A stretch of 64,000 nt of DNA from Roseiarcus sp963759955 (GTDB lineage: Bacteria; Pseudomonadota; Alphaproteobacteria; Rhizobiales; Beijerinckiaceae), in NCBI GenBank assembly GCA_963759955.1, contig CAVXCA010000047.1:101266-165265 (forward strand). Reading direction: 5' to 3'. Below are positions 1 to 8,873 of this stretch, in pieces. How positions within the stretch are numbered: the first letter of the stretch is position 1; each line of letters starts with the position of its first letter. Under the pieces are notes generated by a model. The model worked only from the letters and a program-made list of their open reading frames with translations, did no database searches and was not told the DNA's origin. A program made the position numbers and the translations under genes.

Positions 1-1416
1 CGCCGCCGCCGCCAGCACGTTCAGCGTCAGCGCGGCGAAGCCGACGTTGACGTCGTTGGCTTTGGCGGGAAGGAACGGCAGCAGGCTGACGAAAGAGCTG
101 TGGGTGATCGTGATATAGGCGACCGCCGCGACGCCGACGACGATTCCGGCGCCCGCGCCCTGCTTGGTCATCGGGTTCCTCGCCATCAGGCTGCAAATCA
201 ACGCGGGAAACAACTGGGTGACGAAGGCGTAGCCCATCAGCAGCAGCGCGACGATCGTCTGGGCGCCGTTCAACGTGAAATAGACGGCGACGAGCGCGAT
301 GACGGGAACGAGGCCGCGCGCCGTCAGCGTAACCTTATCGTCCGTGAGGTCGGGCAGAAGCGCGCGCAACACGTCGTTGGCGAGGAGCGTCGCGGCCGAG
401 AGAAGGATCATCGAGCCCGGCACCAGCGCCGTCAGCACGCCCGCCGCGCCGATGACGCCGACGAACCACGGATCGAAGGTCTGGATCGCGAGCTTGAACA
501 GCGACAGGTCGATCTCGCCGCCGGTCAGGCCGGGAACCTTCAGGATCGCCGCGAAGCCGCAAAAAAAGACGAACAGCAAGATCAATTGATAGAGCGGCAG
601 GATCGCCGCATTGCGGCGGAAGATGCGCTCGCGCCTGGACGTGAGCGCCGCGCCGAACGAATGCGGCCACATGTAGAAGCCGAGCGCCGTCAACGCCACC
701 GTCGATTGGAACCACAGCACGCTTTCGCCGGACGGCTTGAAGGTCAGGAATCCTGGTTTGGCGTCGTCGATGGCGTGGAACATTTCGGCGTAGCCGCCGT
801 AATAATGCAGCGGCAGATAGATCCCGAGAAACACCACGATCGCGAGGATGAGAATGTCCTTCACCACCGCGTTCCACGCCGTTCCATGCACGCCGGAGAT
901 CATGACGTAGATCGTCACCGTCGCCGCGCCGATCCAGATCGCGAGCGTCGGCGAGATCGAGCCGTAGGAGGCGATGGAAACGATGATGCCCAGGCCCTTG
1001 AGCTGCAGCACGAGATAGGGAACGAGCGCCACCACGCCGACGAGCGCGGCGAGAATCCCGAGCCAGGGGCTGTCGTATTTCTTGGCGAAGAAATGCGACT
1101 GCGAGACCACGCGCTCCTGCTTGGCGTAGCGCCAGATCGGCGGCAGCAGCCAATAGGACAGGATATAGGCCAGCGTGCCGTAGGCGAGGATGTAATAGGC
1201 AGGGGCGCCCTTGCCGTAGGCATAGCCGCTGCCGCCGAGAAACGTGAAGGTGGTGTAGATCTCGCCCGCGGTCAAAAGAAACACGAACGGGCCGCCGAAC
1301 GCGCGCTCCGCGACGGTCCATTGCTCCAGGCTCATGCGCAGGCCGCGGCGCGCCGCCAGGCCCAGCGCCAGCGCCATCAGCGCCGTGAGGGCGATGATGA
1401 TGAGCGCGGCGTTCAT
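1..1416 (-). CDS. Sodium:solute symporter (SSS family), 3' end beyond window
   Basis: Read on the minus strand from the ATG at 1416, the frame gives a long, strongly hydrophobic protein with about a dozen membrane spans and stays open to the window edge, so the C-terminus is missing. The start (MNAALIIIALTAL...) and a second span containing GEIYTTFTFLGGSGYAYGKG are typical of the SSS family near the MctP/PanF monocarboxylate or pantothenate permeases. Its ATG overlaps the TGA of the upstream DUF3311 gene (ATGA), so the two are translationally coupled. The pairing with DUF3311 supports an organic-acid importer driven by sodium or protons; the substrate cannot be read from the sequence. Confidence 0.85.
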   Translation of the reverse strand, partial: MNAALIIIALTALMALALGLAARRGLRMSLEQWTVAERAFGGPFVFLLTAGEIYTTFTFLGGSGYAYGKGAPAYYILAYGTLAYILSYWLLPPIWRYAKQERVVSQSHFFAKKYDSPWLGILAALVGVVALVPYLVLQLKGLGIIVSIASYGSISPTLAIWIGAATVTIYVMISGVHGTAWNAVVKDILILAIVVFLGIYLPLHYYGGYAEMFHAIDDAKPGFLTFKPSGESVLWFQSTVALTALGFYMWPHSFGAALTSRRERIFRRNAAILPLYQLILLFVFFCGFAAILKVPGLTGGEIDLSLFKLAIQTFDPWFVGVIGAAGVLTALVPGSMILLSAATLLANDVLRALLPDLTDDKVTLTARGLVPVIALVAVYFTLNGAQTIVALLLMGYAFVTQLFPALICSLMARNPMTKQGAGAGIVVGVAAVAYITITHSSFVSLLPFLPAKANDVNVGFAALTLNVLAAAA

Positions 1417-1631
1417 CGCTGGCCCCCGTCTTGCCCGGCCTCGGGCTTTGCGTTGACGGGATCGAGCGCGAAGACGATCGCCATCAGAGCCGACCCCACG
1501 ACGACCCAGCCGACGATCCAGGCGAGCACGAGCGGCATGCCGAAAATGAGCGGCTCGACCTGATTGACGAACGCGACGCCCACGAGAATGCCGAGAACCG
1601 GCAATAGCGCCAGCCAACGAACTGCGGTCAT
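1413..1631 (-). CDS. DUF3311 small membrane protein, symporter partner
   Basis: A 72-residue protein with two membrane spans. The motif VNQVEPLIFGMPLVLAW matches the usual DUF3311 core (N-x-VEP-x-x-FG-x-P). The ATG at 1631 is preferred over an in-frame start 45 bases upstream because a GGAGG stands at the right distance before it. DUF3311 genes usually sit directly before SSS permeases, as here, where stop and start overlap by four bases. It is probably an accessory subunit for folding or activity of the permease; no biochemical role is established from the sequence. Confidence 0.8.
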   Translation of the reverse strand: MTAVRWLALLPVLGILVGVAFVNQVEPLIFGMPLVLAWIVGWVVVGSALMAIVFALDPVNAKPEAGQDGGQR

Positions 1632-1747
1632 TTTCAACTTCCTCCGCGCGCCTGCGCGAAGCGACGGCGCTTGCAAAGCTTATGCCGGCCTTCCGCCGCC
1701 GCCAAGGCGCATTCGCGCCGGGCGCCGGTCGACGCGGGCAGGGAGGT

Positions 1748-2419
1748 TCAGCCCGCTTCGAAGTGGTGGACGCCTTTGAAGCGCTGGCGCTCGATGCGTA
1801 CGTCGCGCGCCTGGAGATCGCGCAGCGCGAGGTACGCCATCGCGGTCATCAGCGCGTCGGAGTAGGCGTCGTGCTGAGCGAGCGCGGGCAATTTCAGGTC
1901 GTCCAGCATGCTGGCGAAGCTGAGGTCGACCCGCGCGCCCGGCGGCGCGTCGCCGAACTTGCGCTCGTAATAGAGCGCCGAGGTCTCGATTCTGGGGTTG
2001 GGCAGGTCGACGCCGAGGAAGCGCCGCACGTGCTTGTTCAGCATCGCGACGTCGAATTCGAGGTAATAGCCGACCAGCGGCCGGCCGCCGATGAATTCGA
2101 GGAGATCGGGAAGCACGTCGCGCATGGCGCGCGCCTCGGCGACGTCGCTCTCGCGCAGGCGGTGAATCTTGATCGCGTCGGGCTTCATTCTCGCCTCGGG
2201 GCGCAAGGTCGCTTCGAAGCGCCCGCTGGTCAAAATGCGCGCGCCGCGAATCCTGATCGCGGCGAGGCTGACGATGTCGTCCCGGCGCGGATTGAGCCCC
2301 GTCGTCTCGCAGTCGATCGCAACCGCTTCGTCGGGCGGCCCGGGCTCGAACAGGAAGCGGTACGCCGGCTCCTTGAGCATCGCGAGTTGGAAGGGCCGTG
2401 TGAGCCAGCGCGGCAGCAT
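1748..2419 (-). CDS. DnaQ-like 3'-5' exonuclease (DEDDh)
   Basis: A 223-residue protein with the DEDD exonuclease motifs in order: AIDCETTGLNP (Asp and Glu metal ligands, near residue 40), the central YYLEFDVAML segment, and HDAYSDALMTAM near residue 195, where His and Asp are five apart, the DEDDh arrangement. It resembles the stand-alone PolC/DnaQ-type exonucleases, not the polymerase epsilon subunit. It lies two bases after the stop of the CBS/nucleotidyltransferase gene, so they share a transcript. The same gene pair near a solute symporter recurs in Proteobacteria; why an exonuclease is tied to carbon uptake is not known. Confidence 0.82.
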   Translation of the reverse strand: MLPRWLTRPFQLAMLKEPAYRFLFEPGPPDEAVAIDCETTGLNPRRDDIVSLAAIRIRGARILTSGRFEATLRPEARMKPDAIKIHRLRESDVAEARAMRDVLPDLLEFIGGRPLVGYYLEFDVAMLNKHVRRFLGVDLPNPRIETSALYYERKFGDAPPGARVDLSFASMLDDLKLPALAQHDAYSDALMTAMAYLALRDLQARDVRIERQRFKGVHHFEAG

Positions 2420-2421
2420 CG

Positions 2422-4218
2422 TCAAAACATCGCGAGGTTGAAGTGGCGGCGAATGATTTCGCGCAGCTGCTTGACGATCTGGAACGCGTCGCGCAGCAGG
2501 TCGCGCTCCATGCTCGACAGCGCGGCCGGCCTGACCAGGCTGCCCGCCGCCGCCTCGGCGAGCTGGGCGTCGAGGCGCAGCGTCATGAGATAGCGCAGCG
2601 CCTGCGTCAGCTCGCGCGCGAACGGCGCCGTCAGCGCGCCGCACTCGGCCAGGCGCGCGATGCGCGCCGCGGTGCCGGTTTCGAGCAGCCGATGTTCGAT
2701 CGCCAGCGCGCGCACGCCGTGCACGATGGGAAAGATGCCGCCCTTCTTCAGATCGAGCGCGTCGCCCTGGCCTTTCGAGGTGACGAGATTGTTGAAGAGG
2801 CCGATCGGCGTCGGGAACGCCTCCACCGCGCGGGCGAAATGCGCGAGATAGGCGCGCTCGCCGCTCACCGCCTCGATCAGCTCCATCTTCGCTTTGCGCA
2901 GCAGCTCGGCGTCGCCCGCCACCGCCTCGGCGTCGTAGAAGATCGCGACGTTCATGTGGGCGTGTTCGTCGGGCATGGCGAGCCAGCGGCGGAAGTCGGC
3001 GCGATAGTCCTCGATCGTCTTCGACCATTGCGGATTGACGACCATCACATTGCCGGGGCAGGGGGGAAAGCCGAAGCTCTCCAGCGCCTCGGTGAAGGCG
3101 GTGCGGAACGCGCGCAATTCGTCGTCCGGCACGGGCGCCGAAAGGATCAGGCCGTTGTCCTGATCGGTGCGCACCGTCTGCTCGCCGCGCCCCTCGCTGC
3201 CCATGACGATGAGGCAGCCGGCGTCATGGATCGCCGGCGACGCGGTCAGCGCGAACAGCTTGGCGAACAAATGGCGATTGAGGTCGGAGACGATCTCGCA
3301 GACGACGTCGACCCGGACGCCCTGGCGGCGCAGCATGCGCGCCTGGTCCTCGATGGCGCCCGCGGCGATGGCGAGCTCGGGAACGCTCGCGGCTCGGTCG
3401 ATGCGCGCGGCGACGAGCTGCGAATTGCCGGCCAGGAAGCTCAGGAGGTCGACGTCTTCGAGTATGCCGACATATTCGCCGTCCTCGAGCACGGCGACGC
3501 GGCGCTTGTTGTGCTTGGTCATTTGCAGCAGCGCGATCGCGACGAAGTCGTTCGGGGCGACCGAGACGACCTTGTATTGGGCCTCGCCGGCGACGCTCGT
3601 CGCGATCGGCAGCCGCTTGAGAATGGCCGCGTTCGACAAATCCGTGCCGGTGATGATGCCGACGCGTTCGCCCTCGCGCACGAACAAGGCTTTGGCGTCG
3701 ACCTCGCGCATCTTGAGGGCGGCGCGCTCGATCGAGTCGGAGGCGTCGATGAACGTGGCGCGATGCAACGGCAGATCGCGCACGCGCGCGTGCAGCAGCG
3801 GGCTCAGCCGCGCGCCCTCCTCTTCGCGCGTCGCGGCGTCGAGCTTGCGGGAGATGTCGCGATAGAAGAACCCGGCGAAGCGCGCGTTGCGGTTGATCAG
3901 CCGCAGCGTGACGTCGCGCGGCAGCAGGTAGCAGAGCGTCTCCTCGCGGGCGACGAAGGCGTTCGAGCCGCCGCCCTGGACGACGGCGCGGCTGTCGAAG
4001 CAGTCGCCGGGGCCGCGCAGCGCGACGAGCCCTTCGCCGTCTTGCTCTTCGACGCAGCCCTTGAGAACGACGAACAGCGAATCGGGCGCGCCGCCGCGCG
4101 CGATGATCGTCTCGCCGGGGCGGAAATAGCCGATGTCGAGCGCCGCGCGCACCGCGTCGACCTCGCCGGGCGTCAGCCGATCGAACGGCGCATTGGTCGC
4201 ATCGAAAGACTTCGCCAT
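2422..4218 (-). CDS. Cyclic-nucleotide-binding / CBS / DUF294 nucleotidyltransferase protein
   Basis: A 598-residue regulatory protein. An N-terminal cyclic-nucleotide-binding fold (about 10-130, with RPGETIIARGGAPDSLFVVLKG) is followed by two CBS motifs (about 155-270; one ends GIITGTDLSNAA and the next GILEDVDLL). Then comes a DUF294 nucleotidyltransferase domain with MGSEGRGEQTVRTDQDNGL near 325, which resembles the GlnD active site GS-x-GR-x-E...DQD. The C-terminal helical DUF294 domain completes it. It probably senses a nucleotide and modifies or regulates the neighbouring transporter. The start at 4218 is chosen because the family begins with MxxxFD close to the CNB domain. The exonuclease gene follows after two bases. 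Confidence 0.85.
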   Translation of the reverse strand: MAKSFDATNAPFDRLTPGEVDAVRAALDIGYFRPGETIIARGGAPDSLFVVLKGCVEEQDGEGLVALRGPGDCFDSRAVVQGGGSNAFVAREETLCYLLPRDVTLRLINRNARFAGFFYRDISRKLDAATREEEGARLSPLLHARVRDLPLHRATFIDASDSIERAALKMREVDAKALFVREGERVGIITGTDLSNAAILKRLPIATSVAGEAQYKVVSVAPNDFVAIALLQMTKHNKRRVAVLEDGEYVGILEDVDLLSFLAGNSQLVAARIDRAASVPELAIAAGAIEDQARMLRRQGVRVDVVCEIVSDLNRHLFAKLFALTASPAIHDAGCLIVMGSEGRGEQTVRTDQDNGLILSAPVPDDELRAFRTAFTEALESFGFPPCPGNVMVVNPQWSKTIEDYRADFRRWLAMPDEHAHMNVAIFYDAEAVAGDAELLRKAKMELIEAVSGERAYLAHFARAVEAFPTPIGLFNNLVTSKGQGDALDLKKGGIFPIVHGVRALAIEHRLLETGTAARIARLAECGALTAPFARELTQALRYLMTLRLDAQLAEAAAGSLVRPAALSSMERDLLRDAFQIVKQLREIIRRHFNLAMF

Positions 4219-4652
4219 GGCCCCGCCGCTCCCCGCCGGAGGTTCGTTATCAGAGATTGGCTGTGTTTTAGCGGTTTCCGCAGGCCGAGGGTATTGGGCG
4301 ATCGTTTTGTAGACGCGCGCGGCGAGCGCGGCCGGCGCGTCAGCGCCGCGTTCCGCCGATATCGAGGCGGCTGAGAGAGCCGCGGCCGACGACCGCGGCC
4401 AAAACCCTCGCCGCCTCACGCAATGATCTCTCGTCGGGGTTGAGTTTGGGGGCCCGGGCAGTCGATTGGGGCGTGGCGCGCTATTTCGCGCATACGGCGT
4501 CGACAAAGCGCTTCGCGCAGACGGACGGCTCTTGGGACGGCGGGCGCGCGGCGTGACAAGCGGCCGCTGCCAACGTCGCAATTGTCACGCCGAAAACTCT
4601 AATACCGCGTCGCGATTGGGGTTAGCCGTCGTCATGCACGTCAGGGGTTGTC
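4219..4652. other. Intergenic region with no recognised gene
   Basis: This 434-base stretch separates divergent genes and should hold the promoters of both the CBS protein (minus) and the secreted paralogues (plus). Frames open through it have a random-looking arginine/proline-rich composition. I see no RNA gene or conserved repeat in it. Confidence 0.5.
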
Positions 4653-5060
4653 ATGCGCGTTAATTTTCGTTCGCTTTCCGCTGTTTTGTGCCTTGGCGTC
4701 GCGATCATGATGGGAAGTTCGACCGCGCGCGCGGACGAGTCGATCGCGCTCAAGAGCGGCGAAACGGTTGAGCTGGGCACCTTGTTCTGGGTATCGAATT
4801 GCCGATCACTGTTGAACGGCCCCCCAGTTGCGGAAGTCATGGAAGGGCCGCCGGACGTCACCGTCTCCGTCAGAGCGCAGGACGTGATTCCTCACAAATT
4901 CAACTGCGCAAAAGCGGTGCCCGGGGGCGTGCTTCTGGTCACGGCGCCGAAAGAAGTAAAAGCCCGAACACAAGGAATGCTGACAATTCGGGTAAAATAC
5001 GCGACCAAGGACGGCGAGCGCCAGAACAGTCGCCAGTTAAACGTCACGCTTTTCCCGTGA
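4653..5060 (+). CDS. Secreted protein, first of a tandem paralogous pair
   Basis: A 135-residue protein with a signal peptide (MRVNF, then a hydrophobic run, ending STARA) and a mature domain starting DESIALKSGETVELG. It shares with the next gene a common plan: IALKSGE, an LFWVSNC/LYWVMNC block, GPP(D/E)V near the middle, a second cysteine (FNCAKAV or QQCPKAV), and a C-terminus ending NVTLFP or NVSLFP. The two conserved cysteines probably form a disulfide in the periplasm. I recognise no domain family. The beta-rich pattern suggests a small periplasmic binding or adhesion-type fold. Confidence 0.7.
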   Translation: MRVNFRSLSAVLCLGVAIMMGSSTARADESIALKSGETVELGTLFWVSNCRSLLNGPPVAEVMEGPPDVTVSVRAQDVIPHKFNCAKAVPGGVLLVTAPKEVKARTQGMLTIRVKYATKDGERQNSRQLNVTLFP

Positions 5061-5110
5061 TGAACGAGGGCAATGACGGCGAGGTCAATTCCGTCGAGAG
5101 GGAGAATCCT

Positions 5111-5524
5111 ATGAGCGTTGGATTTATTATACGGGCGGCGGTTGTTTGTTTCGCCTTGCTGGTTGGCTCCGGCGCTCAAGCTCAGTCGTGGCAAATGAAT
5201 ACGTACTCGATTGCCTTGAAGAGTGGCGAAAGCACTGAGATCGGAGACTTATATTGGGTCATGAATTGCAAATCGCAGCTCACGAGCCCCCCTGAAGTCA
5301 CAATCATGGACGGCCCGCCGGAGGTGACCGCCACCGTCACCGAAGCAATGGTCACTCCTCGCTTTCAACAATGTCCCAAGGCGGTGTCCGGCGGCAAGCT
5401 GATTTTGGCTGCGGGAAAGATCGAAGACCAGAGCAATTCGGTCATGACAGTTCGGATACGTTACCGGACACGAGACGGCGTTCGTGAAAAGAGCATGACC
5501 TTCAACGTCTCGCTCTTTCCATAA
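5111..5524 (+). CDS. Secreted protein, second of the tandem pair
   Basis: A 137-residue paralogue of the gene 50 bases upstream. It has its own signal peptide (hydrophobic run ending GSGAQA), then IALKSGE, LYWVMNC, two conserved cysteines and the ending FNVSLFP. The ATG at 5111 follows GAGAATCCT, preceded by GAGAGGGAG. Identity with the first copy is moderate, so the duplication is not recent. Both are probably cotranscribed. The function is unknown; export to the periplasm is the only solid statement. Confidence 0.7.
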   Translation: MSVGFIIRAAVVCFALLVGSGAQAQSWQMNTYSIALKSGESTEIGDLYWVMNCKSQLTSPPEVTIMDGPPEVTATVTEAMVTPRFQQCPKAVSGGKLILAAGKIEDQSNSVMTVRIRYRTRDGVREKSMTFNVSLFP

Positions 5525-5554
5525 ATGACCCTTCGTTCTGGAGACTGCCTCAAT

Positions 5555-5695
5555 ATGGATATTACGCTAAGGCCTGCTATTGCTGCGATGGGCTTCATCA
5601 TTCTCGGGCTCGGCCACCACGCTCACGCGCAACAGGACGACTCCGCGAAATGCTTACAAGGTATGACGATAAATACTCTCAGAAAGCGCTATTGA
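5555..5695 (+). CDS. Short secreted-type open frame, probably truncated
   Basis: A 46-codon frame beginning MDITLRPAIAAMGFIILGLG and ending its hydrophobic run with HHAHA before QQDD, which is a convincing signal peptide. It then stops after a single cysteine. It lies 30 bases after the second paralogue with GGAG upstream, so it probably belonged to the same operon. The mature part is too short to be a functional exported domain. An open frame with coding character follows in another phase (5704-5961), which suggests that the two are halves of a broken gene. Confidence 0.4.
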   Translation: MDITLRPAIAAMGFIILGLGHHAHAQQDDSAKCLQGMTINTLRKRY

Positions 5696-5703
5696 AAAAT
5701 TGA

Positions 5704-5961
5704 GCGTTAAGTGTCTGTCTAGCTATAGTCGCCAAAGACTCCAGCGAAAGAGAGGACGCCAACGCAACCGCAAGCGCCTATCTTGAATTCGGGCGACAGC
5801 CGATAGAAGCCTACGCTGCTGCGCGGAAACTGGCAGAACGGTATGCGGACAGGAAATATGGCGGTTCGATCAATTCCTGGTTCAATATGATGAAATGTAT
5901 TGATCTGTTCTACAGCGCAGAACTAGACGGCTTGACCAGCAAATTCGCGAAAATGAAGTAG
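5704..5961 (+). pseudogene. Coding-like fragment without a start codon
   Basis: An 86-codon open frame that reads like real protein (AYLEFGRQPIEAYAAARKLAERYADRKYGG, then SWFNMMKCIDLFYSAELDG and KFAKMK at the end), but it begins directly after a stop and has no ATG or well-placed GTG near its start. It is in a different phase from the signal-peptide frame just upstream. The simplest reading is that both are pieces of one secreted-protein gene broken by indels. I recognise no family. Confidence 0.35.
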
Positions 5962-6055
5962 GGCGCGCGATTGCGGCGCCAGCGTACTTAGGATTACGGG
6001 ATCACGGTGACGCGCACGTGGACCGCGCCCCTTGGCTGAGACACAGCTAATTCGG

Positions 6056-6220
6056 TCACAGGGCGGTTTCAGCTATCGGTTGGCGGTTGTGGGATCGGCT
6101 GGGGTCGGCTTCGAACTCAACCGAGGGTTTATAGCCGGGCGCCGAAAGGAGGCGCTGGGCGTTGTAGACGGTTTCGATAAGGGCGTCGATGTCGCCGCGG
6201 CCGGGCCGCGCCACCGCCAA
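6056..6220 (-). pseudogene. IS3-family transposase C-terminal remnant
   Basis: On the minus strand, about 50 codons read IETVYNAQRLLSAPGYKPSVEFEAD, which is the end of the IS3-family integrase domain (usual form: IE..YN..R.HSALGY.PP.EFE). The upstream catalytic DDE part is absent and no inverted repeats were found, so this is a scar and not a mobile element. It lies between the secreted-protein operon and rpsA, where rearrangement is also suggested by the adjacent palindromic repeat. Confidence 0.55.
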
Positions 6221-6337
6221 CATCCTGAAAACCCACCCGTCCCCCCGTCGCGCCGACAATGTCTTTCGATAATTCAGAAATGGCGTTATCCTACCTTTAT
6301 GCCGCCGCTTCGGCTGGGGCGGGAGAGGAGAGTTGCG

Positions 6338-6517
6338 ATGGTCGGCAGCGGGGCGGAGGGGTCGGCGCGGGGGCGGATGCGCGCGGCGGCGCGGGAGCGG
6401 CGGGAGGAACGCGCGCGGCTCGGCGCCGACAGTCTCGATCTCGTCGTCTCCGGCTATGCCTCCGAGGCGATCGCTGACAAGCTGAAGCTCAGCGTCAAGG
6501 CCGTGCGGCGCGCGTAG
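6338..6517 (+). CDS. Small HTH-like protein of unknown function
   Basis: A 59-residue frame with GGGAGAGGAG before its ATG. The N-terminal half is rich in Arg, Ala and Gly; the C-terminal half (DLVVSGYASEAIADKLKLSVKAVRRA) looks like a recognition-type helix-turn-helix as in LuxR or sigma-factor region 4. It stops right after the second helix, so it may be truncated. It sits next to an IS3 scar and may be part of the same mobile debris. Confidence 0.35.
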   Translation: MVGSGAEGSARGRMRAAARERREERARLGADSLDLVVSGYASEAIADKLKLSVKAVRRA

Positions 6518-6632
6518 CCGAAAACGGGACAGAAAGAGGCGCCCAAGCCATTGAGATTGCGGTGAGCGGGACACGGATTGGCGTTTCGTGATTCGTCGCT
6601 GACCTAAAGCGCAAACACGTTCTGGCGACAGC

Positions 6633-6762
6633 GCGGCCAATCGCCCCGCCCCTCACCCTGCCTCTCCCCGCGAAGCCGCGGGGAGAGGGGAAGGTCGGCG
6701 CCGCGCGGCTCCTCTCCCCGCGAGCGGGGAGAGGCAGGGTGAGGGGCTGGGGGTTTGGCCGC
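6633..6762. repeat. Dispersed long palindromic element, copy 1
   Basis: About 130 bp forming one large imperfect palindrome. The outer arms are GCGGCCAA (6633-6640) and TTGGCCGC (6755-6762). Inside are inverted blocks CCTCACCCTGCCTCTCCCCGC and its complement, and two shorter hairpins of the type CTCTCCCCGCG/CGGGGAGAG. Two more copies stand at 8874-8999 and 34724-34856. It is non-coding; as RNA it would fold into a long hairpin. Confidence 0.85.
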
Positions 6763-7093
6763 AGGCTTCGCCGACGCGTGAATCCGCTGAGGTTTGATCC
6801 GGCCATGGCGAGCTGTATTCGAGTCGCCTGCCGCGCCTCGCCCCGCCGCCGCCCCACATTCTCCTTGCCCGCGCCCAGCAATCTTGCTAGGCAACCCACG
6901 CGTTCGGCCTTGCGGTCGGATGCATAAACCCATGAGTTCTCGACGCCGGCGCCTGCGCCGGCCCGCCTTTCAAGAGGCGGCGATGGGCCCCGCGAAGCGA
7001 AGCGCTTGTGAGGGCCTGATCCGGCGACGGGAGCTTTTCGTCAACGCCAACCCCCGCCGGCGCCGCCCTTTGTTGGGCTCTTTAGGAGAGAAA

Positions 7094-8839
7094 ATGTCCG
7101 TATCCACCACCTCCGCGCCGACGCGCGAGGATTTCACCGCTCTATTGAACGAGACCTACGGCGAGAACGAGGCCTTCGAAGGCTCCGTCGTCAAGGGCCG
7201 GGTCGTCGCGATCGAAAAAGACATGGCGCTCATCGACATCGGTCTGAAGACCGAAGGCCGCGTGGCGCTCAAGGAATTCACCAATCACGGCCGCGACGCG
7301 GCGCCGGCGGTCGGCGACGAAGTCGAGGTCTATCTCGAGCGCATCGAGAACGCGCTCGGCGAAGCCGTCATCTCGCGCGACAAGGCGCGCCGCGAGGAGA
7401 GCTGGGTCAAGCTCGAGCAGGCCTTCGAGAAGAACGAGAAGGTCGACGGCGTCATCTTCAATCAGGTCAAGGGCGGCTTCACGGTCGATCTCGACGGCGC
7501 CGTGGCGTTCCTGCCGCGCAGCCAGGTCGACATTCGCCCGGTGCGCGACGTCGCGCCGCTGATGAACGTCACCCAGCCGTTCCAGATCCTCAAGATGGAT
7601 CGCCGCCGCGGCAACATCGTGGTTTCCCGCCGCACCGTGCTCGAAGAGAGCCGCGCCGAGCAGCGCCACGAGATCGTCGCCAACCTCGCCGAAGGCCAGG
7701 TCATCGACGGCACGGTCAAGAACATCACCGATTACGGCGCGTTCGTCGACCTCGGCGGCATCGACGGCCTGCTGCACGTCACCGACATCGCGTGGCGGCG
7801 CGTCAACCATCCGACCGAGGTGCTGAGCATCGGCCAGACGGTGAAGGTGCGCATCATCAAGATCAACCACGAGACGCACCGCATCTCGCTGGGCATGAAG
7901 CAGTTGCAGGAAGATCCCTGGGCCGCGATCGAGCAGCGTTACACCGTCGGCCAGCGTCTCAAGGGCCGCGTCACCAACATCACCGACTACGGCGCGTTCG
8001 TCGAGCTGGAGCCGGGCATCGAAGGCCTCATCCACGTCTCCGAGATGTCGTGGACCAAGAAGAACGTCCATCCCGGCAAGATCATTTCGACCAGCCAGGA
8101 GGTCGAGGTCCAGGTGCTCGAGGTCGACGCCTCCAAGCGCCGCATCTCGTTGGGACTCAAGCAGACGCTGCAGAACCCGTGGGAGGCGTTCGCCGCCAAG
8201 CATCCGGTCGGTTCGACGGTCGAGGGCGAGGTCAAGAACAAGACCGAGTTCGGCTTGTTCATCGGCCTCGACGGCGATGTCGACGGCATGGTCCATCTCT
8301 CCGATCTCGACTGGACGCGCCCCGGCGAGCAGGCGATCGAGGAGTACAAGAAGGGCGACGTGGTCCGCGCCAAGGTTCTCGACGTCGACATCGAGAAGGA
8401 GCGCATCGCGCTCGGCGTCAAGCAGCTCGCCAGCGATCCTTTCGCCGCCAAGAAGGCGAGCGAAGAGGGCGGCGAGGGCGAGCTGCGCAAGGGCTCGGTG
8501 GTCACCTGCGAGATCATCGAGGTCAAGGAAGGCGGCCTCGAAGTGAAGATCGCCGGCTCCGACCTGACCGCGTTCATCAAGCGCAACGAACTGGCGCGCG
8601 ACCGCGGCGACCAGCGCCCCGAGCGTTTCTCGGTCGGCGAAAAGGTCGACGCGCGCATCACCCAGTTCGACCGCCGCGCCCGCAAGGTCGCGGTGTCGAT
8701 CAAGGCGCTCGAAGTGGCCGAGGAAAAGGAAGCGATCGCGCAATACGGCTCGGCCGACTCGGGCGCTTCGCTCGGCGACATCCTCGGCGCCGCGCTCAAG
8801 GCCCGCGACAAGGCGGACAAGCCGAAGAAGGGCGAATAA
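7094..8839 (+). CDS. rpsA: 30S ribosomal protein S1
   Basis: A 581-residue protein with six S1 RNA-binding repeats. The repeats show the usual blocks: VDLDGAVAFLPRSQVD, ITDYGAFVDLGGIDGLLHVTDIAW, ITDYGAFVELEPGIEGLIHVSEMSW and TEFGLFIGLDGDVDGMVHLSDLDW. It recruits mRNA to the 30S subunit and helps unfold structured leaders. The ATG at 7094 is set by TTTAGGAGAGAAA just before it; an in-frame extension upstream is low-complexity and is rejected. In most alphaproteobacteria cmk precedes rpsA; here no cmk is found and a palindromic repeat lies upstream. A second copy of the same repeat follows the stop and may act as a terminator. Confidence 0.97.
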   Translation: MSVSTTSAPTREDFTALLNETYGENEAFEGSVVKGRVVAIEKDMALIDIGLKTEGRVALKEFTNHGRDAAPAVGDEVEVYLERIENALGEAVISRDKARREESWVKLEQAFEKNEKVDGVIFNQVKGGFTVDLDGAVAFLPRSQVDIRPVRDVAPLMNVTQPFQILKMDRRRGNIVVSRRTVLEESRAEQRHEIVANLAEGQVIDGTVKNITDYGAFVDLGGIDGLLHVTDIAWRRVNHPTEVLSIGQTVKVRIIKINHETHRISLGMKQLQEDPWAAIEQRYTVGQRLKGRVTNITDYGAFVELEPGIEGLIHVSEMSWTKKNVHPGKIISTSQEVEVQVLEVDASKRRISLGLKQTLQNPWEAFAAKHPVGSTVEGEVKNKTEFGLFIGLDGDVDGMVHLSDLDWTRPGEQAIEEYKKGDVVRAKVLDVDIEKERIALGVKQLASDPFAAKKASEEGGEGELRKGSVVTCEIIEVKEGGLEVKIAGSDLTAFIKRNELARDRGDQRPERFSVGEKVDARITQFDRRARKVAVSIKALEVAEEKEAIAQYGSADSGASLGDILGAALKARDKADKPKKGE

Positions 8840-8873
8840 GAGGGTAGGCGGGTTCGCGCTTCTGGCGATGCCT

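Noticed and set aside
100..1563. A 487-codon plus-strand open frame
   Set aside because: Charged, Arg/Asp/Glu/Gln-rich composition without domains; it is antisense to the symporter and DUF3311 genes, a known effect of high GC.
2443..4374. A 643-codon plus-strand open frame
   Set aside because: Antisense shadow of the CNBD-CBS-nucleotidyltransferase gene, whose domains are unambiguous.
6794..7093. In-frame N-terminal extension of rpsA
   Set aside because: Low-complexity, Arg/Pro-rich and without conservation; the ATG at 7094 has a strong ribosome site and gives normal S1.
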